A stretch of DNA of 64,000 bases from Pseudomonadota bacterium (GTDB lineage: Bacteria > Pseudomonadota > Gammaproteobacteria > Burkholderiales > Burkholderiaceae_F), in the NCBI GenBank assembly GCA_021825945.1, contig JAKAFN010000004.1:62001-126000 (forward strand), read 5' to 3'. Position 1 is the first letter of the stretch; the number at the start of each line of letters is the position of its first letter. The notes under the pieces were generated by a model. The model was not told the DNA's origin. It was given only the letters and a program-made list of their open reading frames with translations, and made no database searches. Both the position numbers and the translations under genes were made by a program. Below are positions 8,002-18,380 of the stretch, one piece after another.

Positions 8002-10326
8002 TCAGCCGCGGGCTCCGCCGGACACGGTGATGACCGCGCCCTTGCCGGCGTTACCCGCGCTGCCGGTGATGCGCGCCGGGGGAACTTCGACGCGCTCGCG
8101 CCCCTTGTTGGCCCATGCGCTCGCCCCGGCACCCCGCGCCTCGCCCCGAAGGGTCAGGTTCCGTCCTTGGGCCCATTGGCCCTCCGTGCCGGTGACGCGG
8201 CCCGAACGCGCCCAATCGTCGCCCGTGATCCGCACGCCGGCGTCACGGCCCTCGCCGGTGATGCGCGCCGGTGCCACGGCTTCTTCCGATTGCGGAACGA
8301 CTTCGGCCACGGCGGCATGATCGTCGCGATAGCGAAACTCCGGCGTGCCCGACACGAGCCCCGTCGCCAGGTTGATCGGACCGGTGATCCGTCCGCCGCC
8401 GCCGTGATTGTCGGAACCGGTAATGCGGCTCCGCACTTCCTGGGCCTGGCGCGACGGCGACACGATGCTGAAATCGGTCGCCGCAGGAGTCGGCTCCTGC
8501 GCAACGAAAGGACGGATCGCCATTCGCGGCACGGCCGACGCCGCCGGGGTCACCGCATCCGATCGCTTGCCCGCCGGACAGCAACCGCATCCGCAACCGC
8601 AGGCGGAACGGGTCTGCTCGACACCGGCGTACGGCGTACCGCTGACCGCGAAACCGCTCCCCGGCTCGTTGCCGGTCACGAGACCGGAACGGCCCATCAT
8701 CGTCCCCGAGACGGGCAAACCGCGCGGCGTTTCGCTGCGGCCCACCTTGGTCGCACGCTGCGGCGGAACGACGTCGGCGCAGTAGGCGGCGTACTGCTCC
8801 TGCGCAACATATTCGTTTCCGGTGACGGGCATGCAGCCGCCCCGCTCGTCACCGGTCATCTGAGGGCGGTGGCCGATCTCCGTTCCGGTGACCGAGGTAC
8901 CCCCGAGGGTGTGGCTTTCGCCGACCTTCTCCGGACCGCCGCCGCAAATGCGCGCCGATCCATATTGCGACCCGGTGACGCGCTGGCAGGATCCCGGCTC
9001 GTTGCCGGTGACCCGCTCGCTGCGGTCGACGAGGTTGCCGGTGATGCGCTGGCCATCGCGGCTCGCATCGACGCCGACCTTGGCCGGTGCCGGTTCCGGC
9101 CGCGTCTGGCAGACCGACTGAAACTGTTCGTTCGACAGATACTCCGTGCCGGAGACCTGCCGGCAGGATCCCGCCTCGTCGCCGGTCACCTTGATCGAAC
9201 GGCCGACTTCGGTTCCCGACACCGGGCGCCCGGCGAGAGTATGGGTCAATGCGACCTTGCTCGGACCGTTGATCGTGAACCGGGCCGCACCGGCATCGGC
9301 GTACTGGCTGCCGGTGATCGGGCGCGCCGCGCCGGGTTCGGTGCCGGTAACGCGCCCCACCCGCGCTTCATCGCTGCCGGTGACCGGCATGCTCTTGCGC
9401 TCGGTCATTCCGACGGCAACCTTTTCGGGCCGCGGCGTGATGCCGTTGGTGGCACAGAAATCGGCAAAGCGCTCCCGGCCAAGATATTCCGTACCCGTGA
9501 CGACGGTGCAGGTACCGGCTTCGTCGCCGGTGACCTTGTTCGAGCGGCCGACTTCGGATCCGGAAACCCGCTGGCCCGCGCTCGTCGTGCTTTCACCGAT
9601 CTTTGTCGGTCCGGCCTGCGGCCGCCCTTCGCAGAACGATGCGAATTGCTCCGAGCCGATGTATTCCGTGCCGGTGACGATCCGGCAGGACCCCGCTTCA
9701 TTGCCGCTCACCCGGCCCTTGCGCTCGACCTGGGTACCGGTCACGACGCGTCCCGATAGAGTCGTACCGACTTCCACCTTGGGCGGTGCGTCTCCGCGCT
9801 GCGGACGAATTCGCCCGCTGGGACGCGCCGGCTCGGCATCGCCGCGGCCGCTACGCGACAGCGCGACGCGCCGCTGCCGCGCGAGCTCCCGGCCCTCGCC
9901 GCCGGCTACCGGAGAAACGACCCGGTCCCGTCCGTTGTCCCGCCCCCGCGATGCAGCGACCACATCGGCCTTGGGCGGCAACGCCTTCTTGCCGACGCTG
10001 GCGAGCGCCTGACGGCGCTGGCGACACAGGGCGCGCACCGATCCGCCGTCGGCGCCGAGGGCGTCGGGATGCGCCTCCACCAGCGCGCAGATCTCGTCGA
10101 GCGCGGAATCCGCAAACACCGGGGATTCCGGCACCGACGCCGGGATGGGAGCCGGCACCGAAGAACTCGGCTCCGGATGACTCGGCTCCGCAACGACGGG
10201 CGACACCGGACGCGGGGCAGGACGCGCCGGGCGCGCCCCGCCCGGTCCCTGCTTGCCGACGCGGGACATCATCGCCCGCCGCTGGCGTGCCAACTCGTTG
10301 CCGCTCATTGCAGTCTGTTCAGGCAT
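8002..10326 (-). CDS. csoS2: Carboxysome scaffold protein CsoS2
   Basis: 774 residues, a largely disordered scaffold linking Rubisco to the shell. The N-terminal region holds three Rubisco-binding helical repeats (ELARQRRAMMSRVGK at about 11, a diverged copy at about 97, RELARQRRVALSRSG at about 146). The middle region, about 183-610, holds seven M repeats, each with the VTGTE, VTGDEAGSC and EQF motifs. The C-terminal shell-anchoring domain carries several [IV]TG motifs and ends NAGKGAVITVSGGARG. Halothiobacillus has four N and six M repeats, so the count differs. The seventh M repeat contains an unusual ACGCGCGCC cysteine cluster. GAGG precedes the ATG. I saw no obvious heptamer for the programmed frameshift known in some CsoS2 genes. 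Confidence 0.95.
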   Translation of the reverse strand: MPEQTAMSGNELARQRRAMMSRVGKQGPGGARPARPAPRPVSPVVAEPSHPEPSSSVPAPIPASVPESPVFADSALDEICALVEAHPDALGADGGSVRALCRQRRQALASVGKKALPPKADVVAASRGRDNGRDRVVSPVAGGEGRELARQRRVALSRSGRGDAEPARPSGRIRPQRGDAPPKVEVGTTLSGRVVTGTQVERKGRVSGNEAGSCRIVTGTEYIGSEQFASFCEGRPQAGPTKIGESTTSAGQRVSGSEVGRSNKVTGDEAGTCTVVTGTEYLGRERFADFCATNGITPRPEKVAVGMTERKSMPVTGSDEARVGRVTGTEPGAARPITGSQYADAGAARFTINGPSKVALTHTLAGRPVSGTEVGRSIKVTGDEAGSCRQVSGTEYLSNEQFQSVCQTRPEPAPAKVGVDASRDGQRITGNLVDRSERVTGNEPGSCQRVTGSQYGSARICGGGPEKVGESHTLGGTSVTGTEIGHRPQMTGDERGGCMPVTGNEYVAQEQYAAYCADVVPPQRATKVGRSETPRGLPVSGTMMGRSGLVTGNEPGSGFAVSGTPYAGVEQTRSACGCGCGCCPAGKRSDAVTPAASAVPRMAIRPFVAQEPTPAATDFSIVSPSRQAQEVRSRITGSDNHGGGGRITGPINLATGLVSGTPEFRYRDDHAAVAEVVPQSEEAVAPARITGEGRDAGVRITGDDWARSGRVTGTEGQWAQGRNLTLRGEARGAGASAWANKGRERVEVPPARITGSAGNAGKGAVITVSGGARG

Positions 10327-10351
10327 GGTAGTTCCTCAAGCTCCCATCGAC

Positions 10352-10370
10352 GGCGCCGGGGACCGGCGCC
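10352..10370 (-). promoter_or_regulatory. Stem-loop between cbbS and csoS2
   Basis: GGCGCCGG, a 3-base loop and CCGGCGCC form a perfect 8-bp GC-only hairpin in the 51-base gap after cbbS. No T-run follows on the transcribed strand. It more likely acts as an RNA-processing or attenuation point that keeps Rubisco message above the rest of the operon than as a full terminator. Confidence 0.6.
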
Positions 10371-10377
10371 CCTTCCC

Positions 10378-10710
10378 TCAAGCGCCGCGATACACGACGA
10401 ACGCCGTTCCCTGGCTCTGGGAATAGTTGTCGTAGCCGATCACGCGCACGTGGTGGCCGGGGTGCTCGCGATGGCACGCCTCGACCTCGGCGAGGATGCG
10501 GTCGACGCTCTGCTCGCCAAACATCGGCAGCTTCCACATGTACCAGAAGTGATTGAACGAGCGTTCCGGCTCGACGTGCTCGACCGAGGGGTTCCAGCCG
10601 TGCGCGACGATGTACTTGATCTGCTCGCGGACCTGTTCCGGGGTGAGCTGCGGAAGGTACGAGAAGGTCTCGTACTTGATGGACTGCTTGTAGTCCTGGA
10701 CATCAGCCAT
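10378..10710 (-). CDS. cbbS: Rubisco small subunit, form IA
   Basis: 110 residues, the usual bacterial form IA length. The family blocks [31 protein letters not shown] and RVIGYDN are clear. Small subunits cap the L8S8 holoenzyme and, in carboxysomal Rubisco, take part in the CsoS2 binding site. The gene starts 31 bases after cbbL and is followed by the hairpin before csoS2. Confidence 0.97.
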   Translation of the reverse strand: MADVQDYKQSIKYETFSYLPQLTPEQVREQIKYIVAHGWNPSVEHVEPERSFNHFWYMWKLPMFGEQSVDRILAEVEACHREHPGHHVRVIGYDNYSQSQGTAFVVYRGA

Positions 10711-10741
10711 GATGATTTTTCCTTTCGATTGCGGGGCGGCG

Positions 10742-12163
10742 TTAGCGGTTCTGCACGTCCAGCTTGTCCACGGTGTCGAACTCGAACTTGATCTCCTTCC
10801 ACGTTTCCATGGCGATCTTCAGTTCGGGACTGTGGCGGGCGGCGTTGGTCAGGATCTCTTTGCCTTCCTTCTCCAGCTGACGGCCGCGGTTGCGCGCTTC
10901 GACGCACGCTTCCAGCGCAACCCGGTTTGCCGCGGCACCGGCGGCATTGCCCCAGGGGTGGCCGAGCGTGCCGCCGCCGAACTGCAATACCGAGTCGTCG
11001 CCGAAGATCGTCACCAGCGCGGGCATGTGCCAGACGTGGATGCCGCCCGAGGCCACCGCGAATACGCCCGGCATCGAACCCCAGTCTTGGTCGAAGAAGA
11101 TGCCGCGCGAGCGGTCCTCGGGAATGAACGATTCCCGCAGCAGGTCGATCCAGCCCAGCGTGGCGGCGCGATCGCCCTCGAGCTTGCCGACGACGGTGCC
11201 GGTGTGCAGGTGATCGCCACCCGACAGGCGCAGCGCCTTGGCCAGTACGCGGAAGTGGATCCCGTGATGCGGGTTGCGGTCGATCACCGCGTGCATTGCA
11301 CGGTGGATGTGCAACAGCATGCCGTTCTTGCGGCACCAGCGCGCCAGACCCGTATTGGCGCAAAAGCCGCCCGTCAGGAAGTCGTGCATGATGATCGGCA
11401 TCTTGAGTTCCTTGGCGAACTCGGCGCGCTCGTACATCTCTTCGGGCGACGGCGCGGTCACGTTCAGGTAGTGGCCCTTGCGCTCGCCGGTCTGCGCCTC
11501 GGCGTTATGAATCGCATCGGCAACGAACAGGAACCGGTCCCGCCAGCGCATGAACGGCTGGCTGTTGACGTTCTCGTCGTCCTTCGTGAAATCGAGACCG
11601 CCGCGCAGGCACTCGTACACCGCGCGGCCGTAGTTCTTGGCCGACAGACCGAGCTTCGGCTTGATCGTGCAGCCCAGCAGCGGACGGCCGTACTTGTTGA
11701 GCTTGTCGCGCTCGACCTGGATCCCGCTCGGGGGGCCGTTGCAGGTCTTGACGTAGTGCAGCGGAAAACGGACGTCCTCGAGGCGCAATGCCCGAACCGC
11801 CTTGAATCCGAAAACGTTTCCGACCAGGGAGGTGAAGACGTTGACCACCGACGACTCTTCGAACAGGTCGATCGGATAGGCGATGAAGGCGTAGAAGCAA
11901 CTGTCGTCGCCGGGAACGTCTTCGATCGAGTAGGCGCGCCCCTTGTAATAATCGAGGTCGGTCAGCAGGTCGGTCCAGACCGTGGTCCAGGTACCGGTGG
12001 AGGACTCGGCCGCGACTGCGGCAGCGGCCTCTTCCCGGTCGACGCCGGGCTGCGGGGTGATCTTGAAGCAGGCCAGGATGTCCGAGTCCAGGGGGACGTA
12101 ATCCGGCTGCCAGTAGGTGTGCCGGTACTCCTTCACGCCGGCTTCGTATTTCTTCACTGCCAT
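10742..12163 (-). CDS. cbbL: Rubisco large subunit, form IA (carboxysomal)
   Basis: 473 residues, full length. It catalyses carboxylation of ribulose 1,5-bisphosphate. The catalytic Lys168 lies in GCTIKPKLG and the carbamylated Lys194 in DFTKDDEN, together with D196 and E197 that bind Mg2+. The later active-site motif [17 protein letters not shown] is intact. It is the first gene of the carboxysome operon with a strong AAGGAG site before the ATG, and is divergent from cbbR. Placement with csoS2 and shell genes identifies it as the encapsulated form IA enzyme. Confidence 0.98.
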   Translation of the reverse strand: MAVKKYEAGVKEYRHTYWQPDYVPLDSDILACFKITPQPGVDREEAAAAVAAESSTGTWTTVWTDLLTDLDYYKGRAYSIEDVPGDDSCFYAFIAYPIDLFEESSVVNVFTSLVGNVFGFKAVRALRLEDVRFPLHYVKTCNGPPSGIQVERDKLNKYGRPLLGCTIKPKLGLSAKNYGRAVYECLRGGLDFTKDDENVNSQPFMRWRDRFLFVADAIHNAEAQTGERKGHYLNVTAPSPEEMYERAEFAKELKMPIIMHDFLTGGFCANTGLARWCRKNGMLLHIHRAMHAVIDRNPHHGIHFRVLAKALRLSGGDHLHTGTVVGKLEGDRAATLGWIDLLRESFIPEDRSRGIFFDQDWGSMPGVFAVASGGIHVWHMPALVTIFGDDSVLQFGGGTLGHPWGNAAGAAANRVALEACVEARNRGRQLEKEGKEILTNAARHSPELKIAMETWKEIKFEFDTVDKLDVQNR

Positions 12164-12316
12164 CGCGCTCTCCTTGCGAAATCACGGTCGGGAAACGCAC
12201 CTGTGCCGCCCTTGTGCTGCGGCCGATGTGTACGGAAAGGATTGTGGGGAGTACGGTCAATAAAGGCAATTAAATTGTTAACATGATTTCGATAAAACCC
12301 AGTATATGATTTAGCC
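12164..12316. promoter_or_regulatory. cbbL/cbbR divergent control region with CbbR-type box
   Basis: The 153-base gap between the divergent operon and its regulator contains an AT-rich island (about 12255-12313), unlike the surrounding GC-rich DNA. A LysR-type T-N11-A sequence, with the CbbR-favoured TNA-N7-TNA spacing, is at 12261-12273 (TAAAGGCAATTAA), next to the palindrome GTTAAC. A possible -10 element TATGAT at 12305-12310 lies only 6 bases before the cbbR ATG, which would give a leaderless cbbR message. The location is firm; the individual sites are inferred. Confidence 0.6.
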
Positions 12317-13315
12317 ATGAGACTCCGTCACGTCACCTTGCACCAGCTGCGCATCTTTGCGAGCCTCGCCGAAACCATGAGCTTCACGCGGGCTGCCGAA
12401 GAGCTGCACCTTTCGCAACCCGCGGTCTCGATCCAGGTCAAGCGCCTGGAGGAGAGCGTCGGCATGCCCCTGGTCGAGCAGATCGGGAAACGCATCTTCC
12501 TGACGCAGGCGGGCCGGGAACTCGCCACGGCCTGCACCGATGTGCTGGGGCGCCTGCGCGTGTTGAGCGAAGACATGAGCGGCATGGAAGAAGGGGTCAA
12601 GGGCCCCATCAACCTGGCCGCGATCACCTCGGCCAAGTACTTCATGCCCCATCTGCTCGGGGTATTCCTGCGCGACTATCCCGCCGTGGAACCCCGGCTG
12701 ACGATCACCAACCAGTCGCGAGTCCTTGCGCGGCTGCGCGACAATGAGGACGACCTCGTGATCATGGGGAGCCTCCCGGAGGAAATGGCCTCCGACCTGG
12801 AGGCGCGATTCTTTCTCGACAACCCGCTGGTGGTGGTCGCCCCGCCCGATCACCCGCTGGTCGGGGAAAAGAACATTCCGCTGGCGCGCATCGCGGAGGA
12901 GCGATTCCTCGCCCGCGAGCCCGGATCGGGCACGCGGGGTGCGCGTACCCGCCTGTTCGTCGAGCACGGATTGAGCGCCAACGTCTACATGGAACTCGGC
13001 AGCAGCGAGGCGATCAAGCGCGCGGTCATGGCCGGCCTGGGAATCTCCGTGCTCTCCCTGCACAGCCTGGGGTTGGAACTCGAAGCCGGACTGCTCACCA
13101 TCCTCGACGTCGAACACTTCCCGCTGATGCGCCAATGGTATGCGGTGCACCGGCGCGACAAGAAACTTTCGAACACCGCAAGCCGCTTCCTGGCGTTCCT
13201 GCTGCAGGACGGCTCACGCATCTGGAGCGACGTCCGCCCCCACATGCGCCCGGCAGAGCCGGATCCGTCCGCCAAGGCAAAAAAAACCCGATCGCGGAAG
13301 CGGTCGGGGGAATAG
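12317..13315 (+). CDS. cbbR: LysR-type regulator of the Calvin cycle operon, CbbR
   Basis: 332 residues. The N-terminal winged helix-turn-helix (about residues 4-63, SFTRAAEELHLSQPAVSIQVKRLE) is followed by a LysR substrate-binding domain. CbbR proteins activate cbb operons in response to metabolites such as NADPH or RuBP, and this gene is divergent from cbbL, the classic arrangement. No Shine-Dalgarno precedes the ATG. The last residues are a Lys/Arg-rich tail (KAKKTRSRKRSGE) encoded by DNA that doubles as an intrinsic terminator for the opposite strand. Confidence 0.95.
   Translation: MRLRHVTLHQLRIFASLAETMSFTRAAEELHLSQPAVSIQVKRLEESVGMPLVEQIGKRIFLTQAGRELATACTDVLGRLRVLSEDMSGMEEGVKGPINLAAITSAKYFMPHLLGVFLRDYPAVEPRLTITNQSRVLARLRDNEDDLVIMGSLPEEMASDLEARFFLDNPLVVVAPPDHPLVGEKNIPLARIAEERFLAREPGSGTRGARTRLFVEHGLSANVYMELGSSEAIKRAVMAGLGISVLSLHSLGLELEAGLLTILDVEHFPLMRQWYAVHRRDKKLSNTASRFLAFLLQDGSRIWSDVRPHMRPAEPDPSAKAKKTRSRKRSGE
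13279..13308 (-). terminator. Intrinsic terminator for the chemoreceptor gene, inside the end of cbbR
   Basis: On the minus strand a 9-bp stem (arms 13300-13308 and 13287-13295, one G-T pair, GGAA-type loop) is followed by eight T residues (complement of the A-run 13279-13286). It sits about 110 bases beyond the stop of the converging chemoreceptor gene and within the last codons of cbbR. Confidence 0.8.
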
Positions 13316-13416
13316 AAAAACTGCGCGGAAAATGGCGTGGGGATGGCCTTCCCCCGCGTAGTCTGCCGATGTCGTGACGGTTGACCGAGGGCGGGCTGGC
13401 GCCGATGGCGTCGCGT

Positions 13417-14973
13417 TTACGCGATTGCAAGCTCGGCGCCGCCAAGCTTGAAGACTGCGACGGCATGGGTGAGGGAATCGGCCTGTTCTTTGAGACTGCT
13501 CGCCGCCGCCGCCGATTGCTCCACCAGCGCGGCGTTCTGCTGCGTAATATGATCCATCTGGTTGACGGCGGTACTGACCTGCCCGATTCCGGAGCTCTGT
13601 TCCCGCGCCGCGTCGCGAATCTCGCCGATCAGCTCGTGTGCGCGGCGAATATGCGAGGCAATTTCCGACATCGTGCTTCCCGCATGATCGACGAGTCCGC
13701 TGCCGGCGGCCGTCTTTTGCACCGAATCGGCAACGACGCCTTTGATCTCGCGCGCGGCCTCGGCGCTGCGTTGCGCCAGATTTCGCACCTCTCCCGCCAC
13801 GACCGCGAACCCCCGCCCCTGCTCCCCTGCGCGAGCGGCTTCGACGGCGGCATTGAGCGCCAGAATGTTCGTCTGGAAGGCGATGGCATCGATGATATTG
13901 GTGATCTCGGCCACTTTGGTGCTGGCCTGACTGATTTGCTCCATCGTGGCCACCACGCGGGCGACTGCCGCGATTCCCTTGTCCATCGCTTCGCTTGCCG
14001 ATGTCGTCAACACGTTTGCCTGGTCGGCGTTGCCGGCGGTGTGCCGAACCGCACCGGCGAGCTGCTCGATGAACGCCGCGGTCTGCTGGAGGGAGTTCGC
14101 CTGCTGTTCGGTACGCCCCGACAGATCGTGATTGCCGGCCGCGATTTGTCCGCTGGCGGTCGCCACCGACTCGACACTCTCCCGGACGTCTCCGACGACA
14201 CGGCGCAGATTTTCGTTCATCGATCGCAATGCCCCAAGCAAGCGACCGACTTCGCCACCCCCGCCGCATCCGACCTTCATCGTCAGGTCACCCGAGGCGA
14301 CCGCCTCGGCAAGACGCACGGCATGGATGATGGGTTCGCTGATCGAGCGAGCCAGGACGTTGCTTGCGACGATGCCCAGCACGACGGCAAGGCCCATGAG
14401 CAACCCCGCAATCTCGGTCGTGCGAACTGCCTGGGCCTTCGCCTGCTCGACCGAGACCTTGGTCGCGGCGAGAATCCGTACACGCGCTTTTTGCAACAGT
14501 TCCGTCGGTGCGCGATCCATGCCGCGCACGGCGGAGTCTCCGACGACCGGATCACAACCGGACGCCTTGAATGCTGCCAGCGCCTTGCGATAGCGCGCCC
14601 CCATGACCGCGTGCGCCTGCCCAAACCGGTCGACCAAGTCGCGTGCACCGCCGATGGGCAACGCGCCTCTCAGGCGCCGCTCCCAACCATCCACCTCTTG
14701 CTCACGTTTTTCGAAATCGGCCCAACTCGCGGCCAGCAGCGCGGGATTCTTCCCCCTCAGCAAGACATCTTTCCAATCCTGGACCTGGAACTTGAATGCA
14801 ATTTCCATTTCCGCCGTTGCACGGTTGTTCGCATAGCCGCCATCGATCACCTGCTCGTACGCGCGGCATGCGAGATTCAACCGATATATCCCGATCAAAC
14901 CGCTGCCGACGGCGAGACACAGCACAACGCCGAATGCAGCCAAAAGCCGTGGGCGCAAATTCCATCGATCCAT
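13417..14973 (-). CDS. Methyl-accepting chemotaxis protein
   Basis: 518 residues. The layout is an inner-membrane receptor: a short cytoplasmic start, TM1 (about 10-30), a periplasmic four-helix ligand domain (about 31-187), TM2 (about 188-208), a HAMP domain, and a long coiled-coil signalling domain with the conserved hairpin tip around AVVAGEVRNLAQRSAEAARE. The ligand cannot be predicted. No CheB/CheR docking pentapeptide is evident at the C-terminus (GGAELAIA). It stands alone, with no che genes in the window, and ends toward the terminator embedded in cbbR. Confidence 0.93.
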   Translation of the reverse strand: MDRWNLRPRLLAAFGVVLCLAVGSGLIGIYRLNLACRAYEQVIDGGYANNRATAEMEIAFKFQVQDWKDVLLRGKNPALLAASWADFEKREQEVDGWERRLRGALPIGGARDLVDRFGQAHAVMGARYRKALAAFKASGCDPVVGDSAVRGMDRAPTELLQKARVRILAATKVSVEQAKAQAVRTTEIAGLLMGLAVVLGIVASNVLARSISEPIIHAVRLAEAVASGDLTMKVGCGGGGEVGRLLGALRSMNENLRRVVGDVRESVESVATASGQIAAGNHDLSGRTEQQANSLQQTAAFIEQLAGAVRHTAGNADQANVLTTSASEAMDKGIAAVARVVATMEQISQASTKVAEITNIIDAIAFQTNILALNAAVEAARAGEQGRGFAVVAGEVRNLAQRSAEAAREIKGVVADSVQKTAAGSGLVDHAGSTMSEIASHIRRAHELIGEIRDAAREQSSGIGQVSTAVNQMDHITQQNAALVEQSAAAASSLKEQADSLTHAVAVFKLGGAELAIA

Positions 14974-15142
14974 GACAGTCCGTTCCTCTTTCCTGCGTCA
15001 GTGCTCCGCGCCGAGAACGTATCATCTCGAACGAACTTGCATTCGACGAAAAACTGCGGGTGTTTCCCTTCATCTCAGCGATTCGGGAATCGGGGTGACG
15101 CGGTCGCGCGTCTGGTCTGAGCGCGAATGCCCTCAACCCCCG

Positions 15143-15168
15143 CCCTCTCCCGCGAACGGGCGAGAGGG
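15143..15168. repeat. Intergenic palindrome of the CCCTCTCCCGC family, copy 1
   Basis: An imperfect hairpin (CCCTCTCCCG, loop, then CGGGCGAGAGGG) lies beyond the 3' end of msrB. A second half-unit (CCCCTCGCTCACGGGAGAGG, about 15179-15198) follows and contains the msrB stop codon. It belongs to the same family as the copies near 18.3, 26.6, 34.6, 46.2 and 50.9 kb. The rest of the 213-base gap to the chemoreceptor gene shows nothing further. Confidence 0.75.
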
Positions 15169-15186
15169 TGGATCCGGCCCCCTCGC

Positions 15187-15600
15187 TCACGGGAGAGGAG
15201 GAGTCTCCGCTTCCGGTTCGAAGCGCAGCGCAACGCCGTTGTTGCAGTACCGCAGGCCCGTCGGTGGGGGGCCGTCGCCGAAGACGTGTCCCTGATGGCC
15301 GCCGCAGCGCGCACAGTGGTATTCGGTGCGCGGCACCCCCAGCTTGAAATCGACCTTGGTCTCGACGTGACCCGGCAGCACGTCGAAAAAACTCGGCCAG
15401 CCGGTTCCGCTGTCATACTTGGTCCGGGAGTCGAACAAAGGGAATCCGCAGCCGGCGCAGACGTAGACCCCCTTGCGCGCTTCGTGGTAGAGCGCGCTGC
15501 TGAACGGGCGCTCGGTGCCCTCCTCGCACAGAACGACCCGCGCTTGCGGCGTCAATGCATCGCGCCGGTCGGCCTCACCTCCACGGTTCTCGTCCGCCAT
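15187..15600 (-). CDS. msrB: Peptide-methionine (R)-S-oxide reductase MsrB
   Basis: 137 residues. It reduces the R epimer of methionine sulfoxide in proteins. The catalytic Cys119 is in GLRYCNNG, and a structural zinc site is formed by C48/C51 and C96/C99. The SGTGWPSF motif is present. It starts 12 bases after clpB, so the two are probably cotranscribed, fitting a stress-repair role. The last codons (PPLP then stop) fall in an intergenic palindrome half-unit. Confidence 0.95.
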   Translation of the reverse strand: MADENRGGEADRRDALTPQARVVLCEEGTERPFSSALYHEARKGVYVCAGCGFPLFDSRTKYDSGTGWPSFFDVLPGHVETKVDFKLGVPRTEYHCARCGGHQGHVFGDGPPPTGLRYCNNGVALRFEPEAETPPLP

Positions 15601-15612
15601 CGCGCAGCCCGA

Positions 15613-18198
<2,586 letters not shown>

Positions 18199-18324
18199 GG
18201 CATCTCGCGGTCAAAGTCTGGGATGCCGACTAAGTGGGGATTTCGGCGGTCAATTCAAGGCCGGGAAATGGCCCCGCATCGGCTGCGGCGCAAACCGCAA
18301 CGCCGGTTTTCCTGCCGGCCCCTT

Positions 18325-18349
18325 CCGCCCTCCCGCTGGCGGGAGCGGG
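18325..18349. repeat. Intergenic palindrome of the CCCTCTCCCGC family, copy 2
   Basis: CCGCCCTCCCGC and GCGGGAGCGGG face each other around a two-base loop in the gap between the thrC 3' end and the clpB start. It is a diverged member of the family, with the central TCCCGC/GCGGGA core intact. Confidence 0.65.
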
Positions 18350-18380
18350 GGATCCCTCCGCGCTCGCCCCGGAGCGGGGG

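Noticed and set aside
8541..8660. A slippery site in csoS2 for the short CsoS2A form
   Set aside because: No homopolymeric heptamer is visible around the M7/C-terminal junction. The short form may not be made here, or the site may be elsewhere in the gene.
8500..9780. Regularly spaced repeated DNA that could suggest a CRISPR or tandem repeat array
   Set aside because: The periodicity is the coding repetition of the CsoS2 middle repeats, with codon-level divergence and no identical spacers-and-repeats pattern. No CRISPR array was seen in the window.
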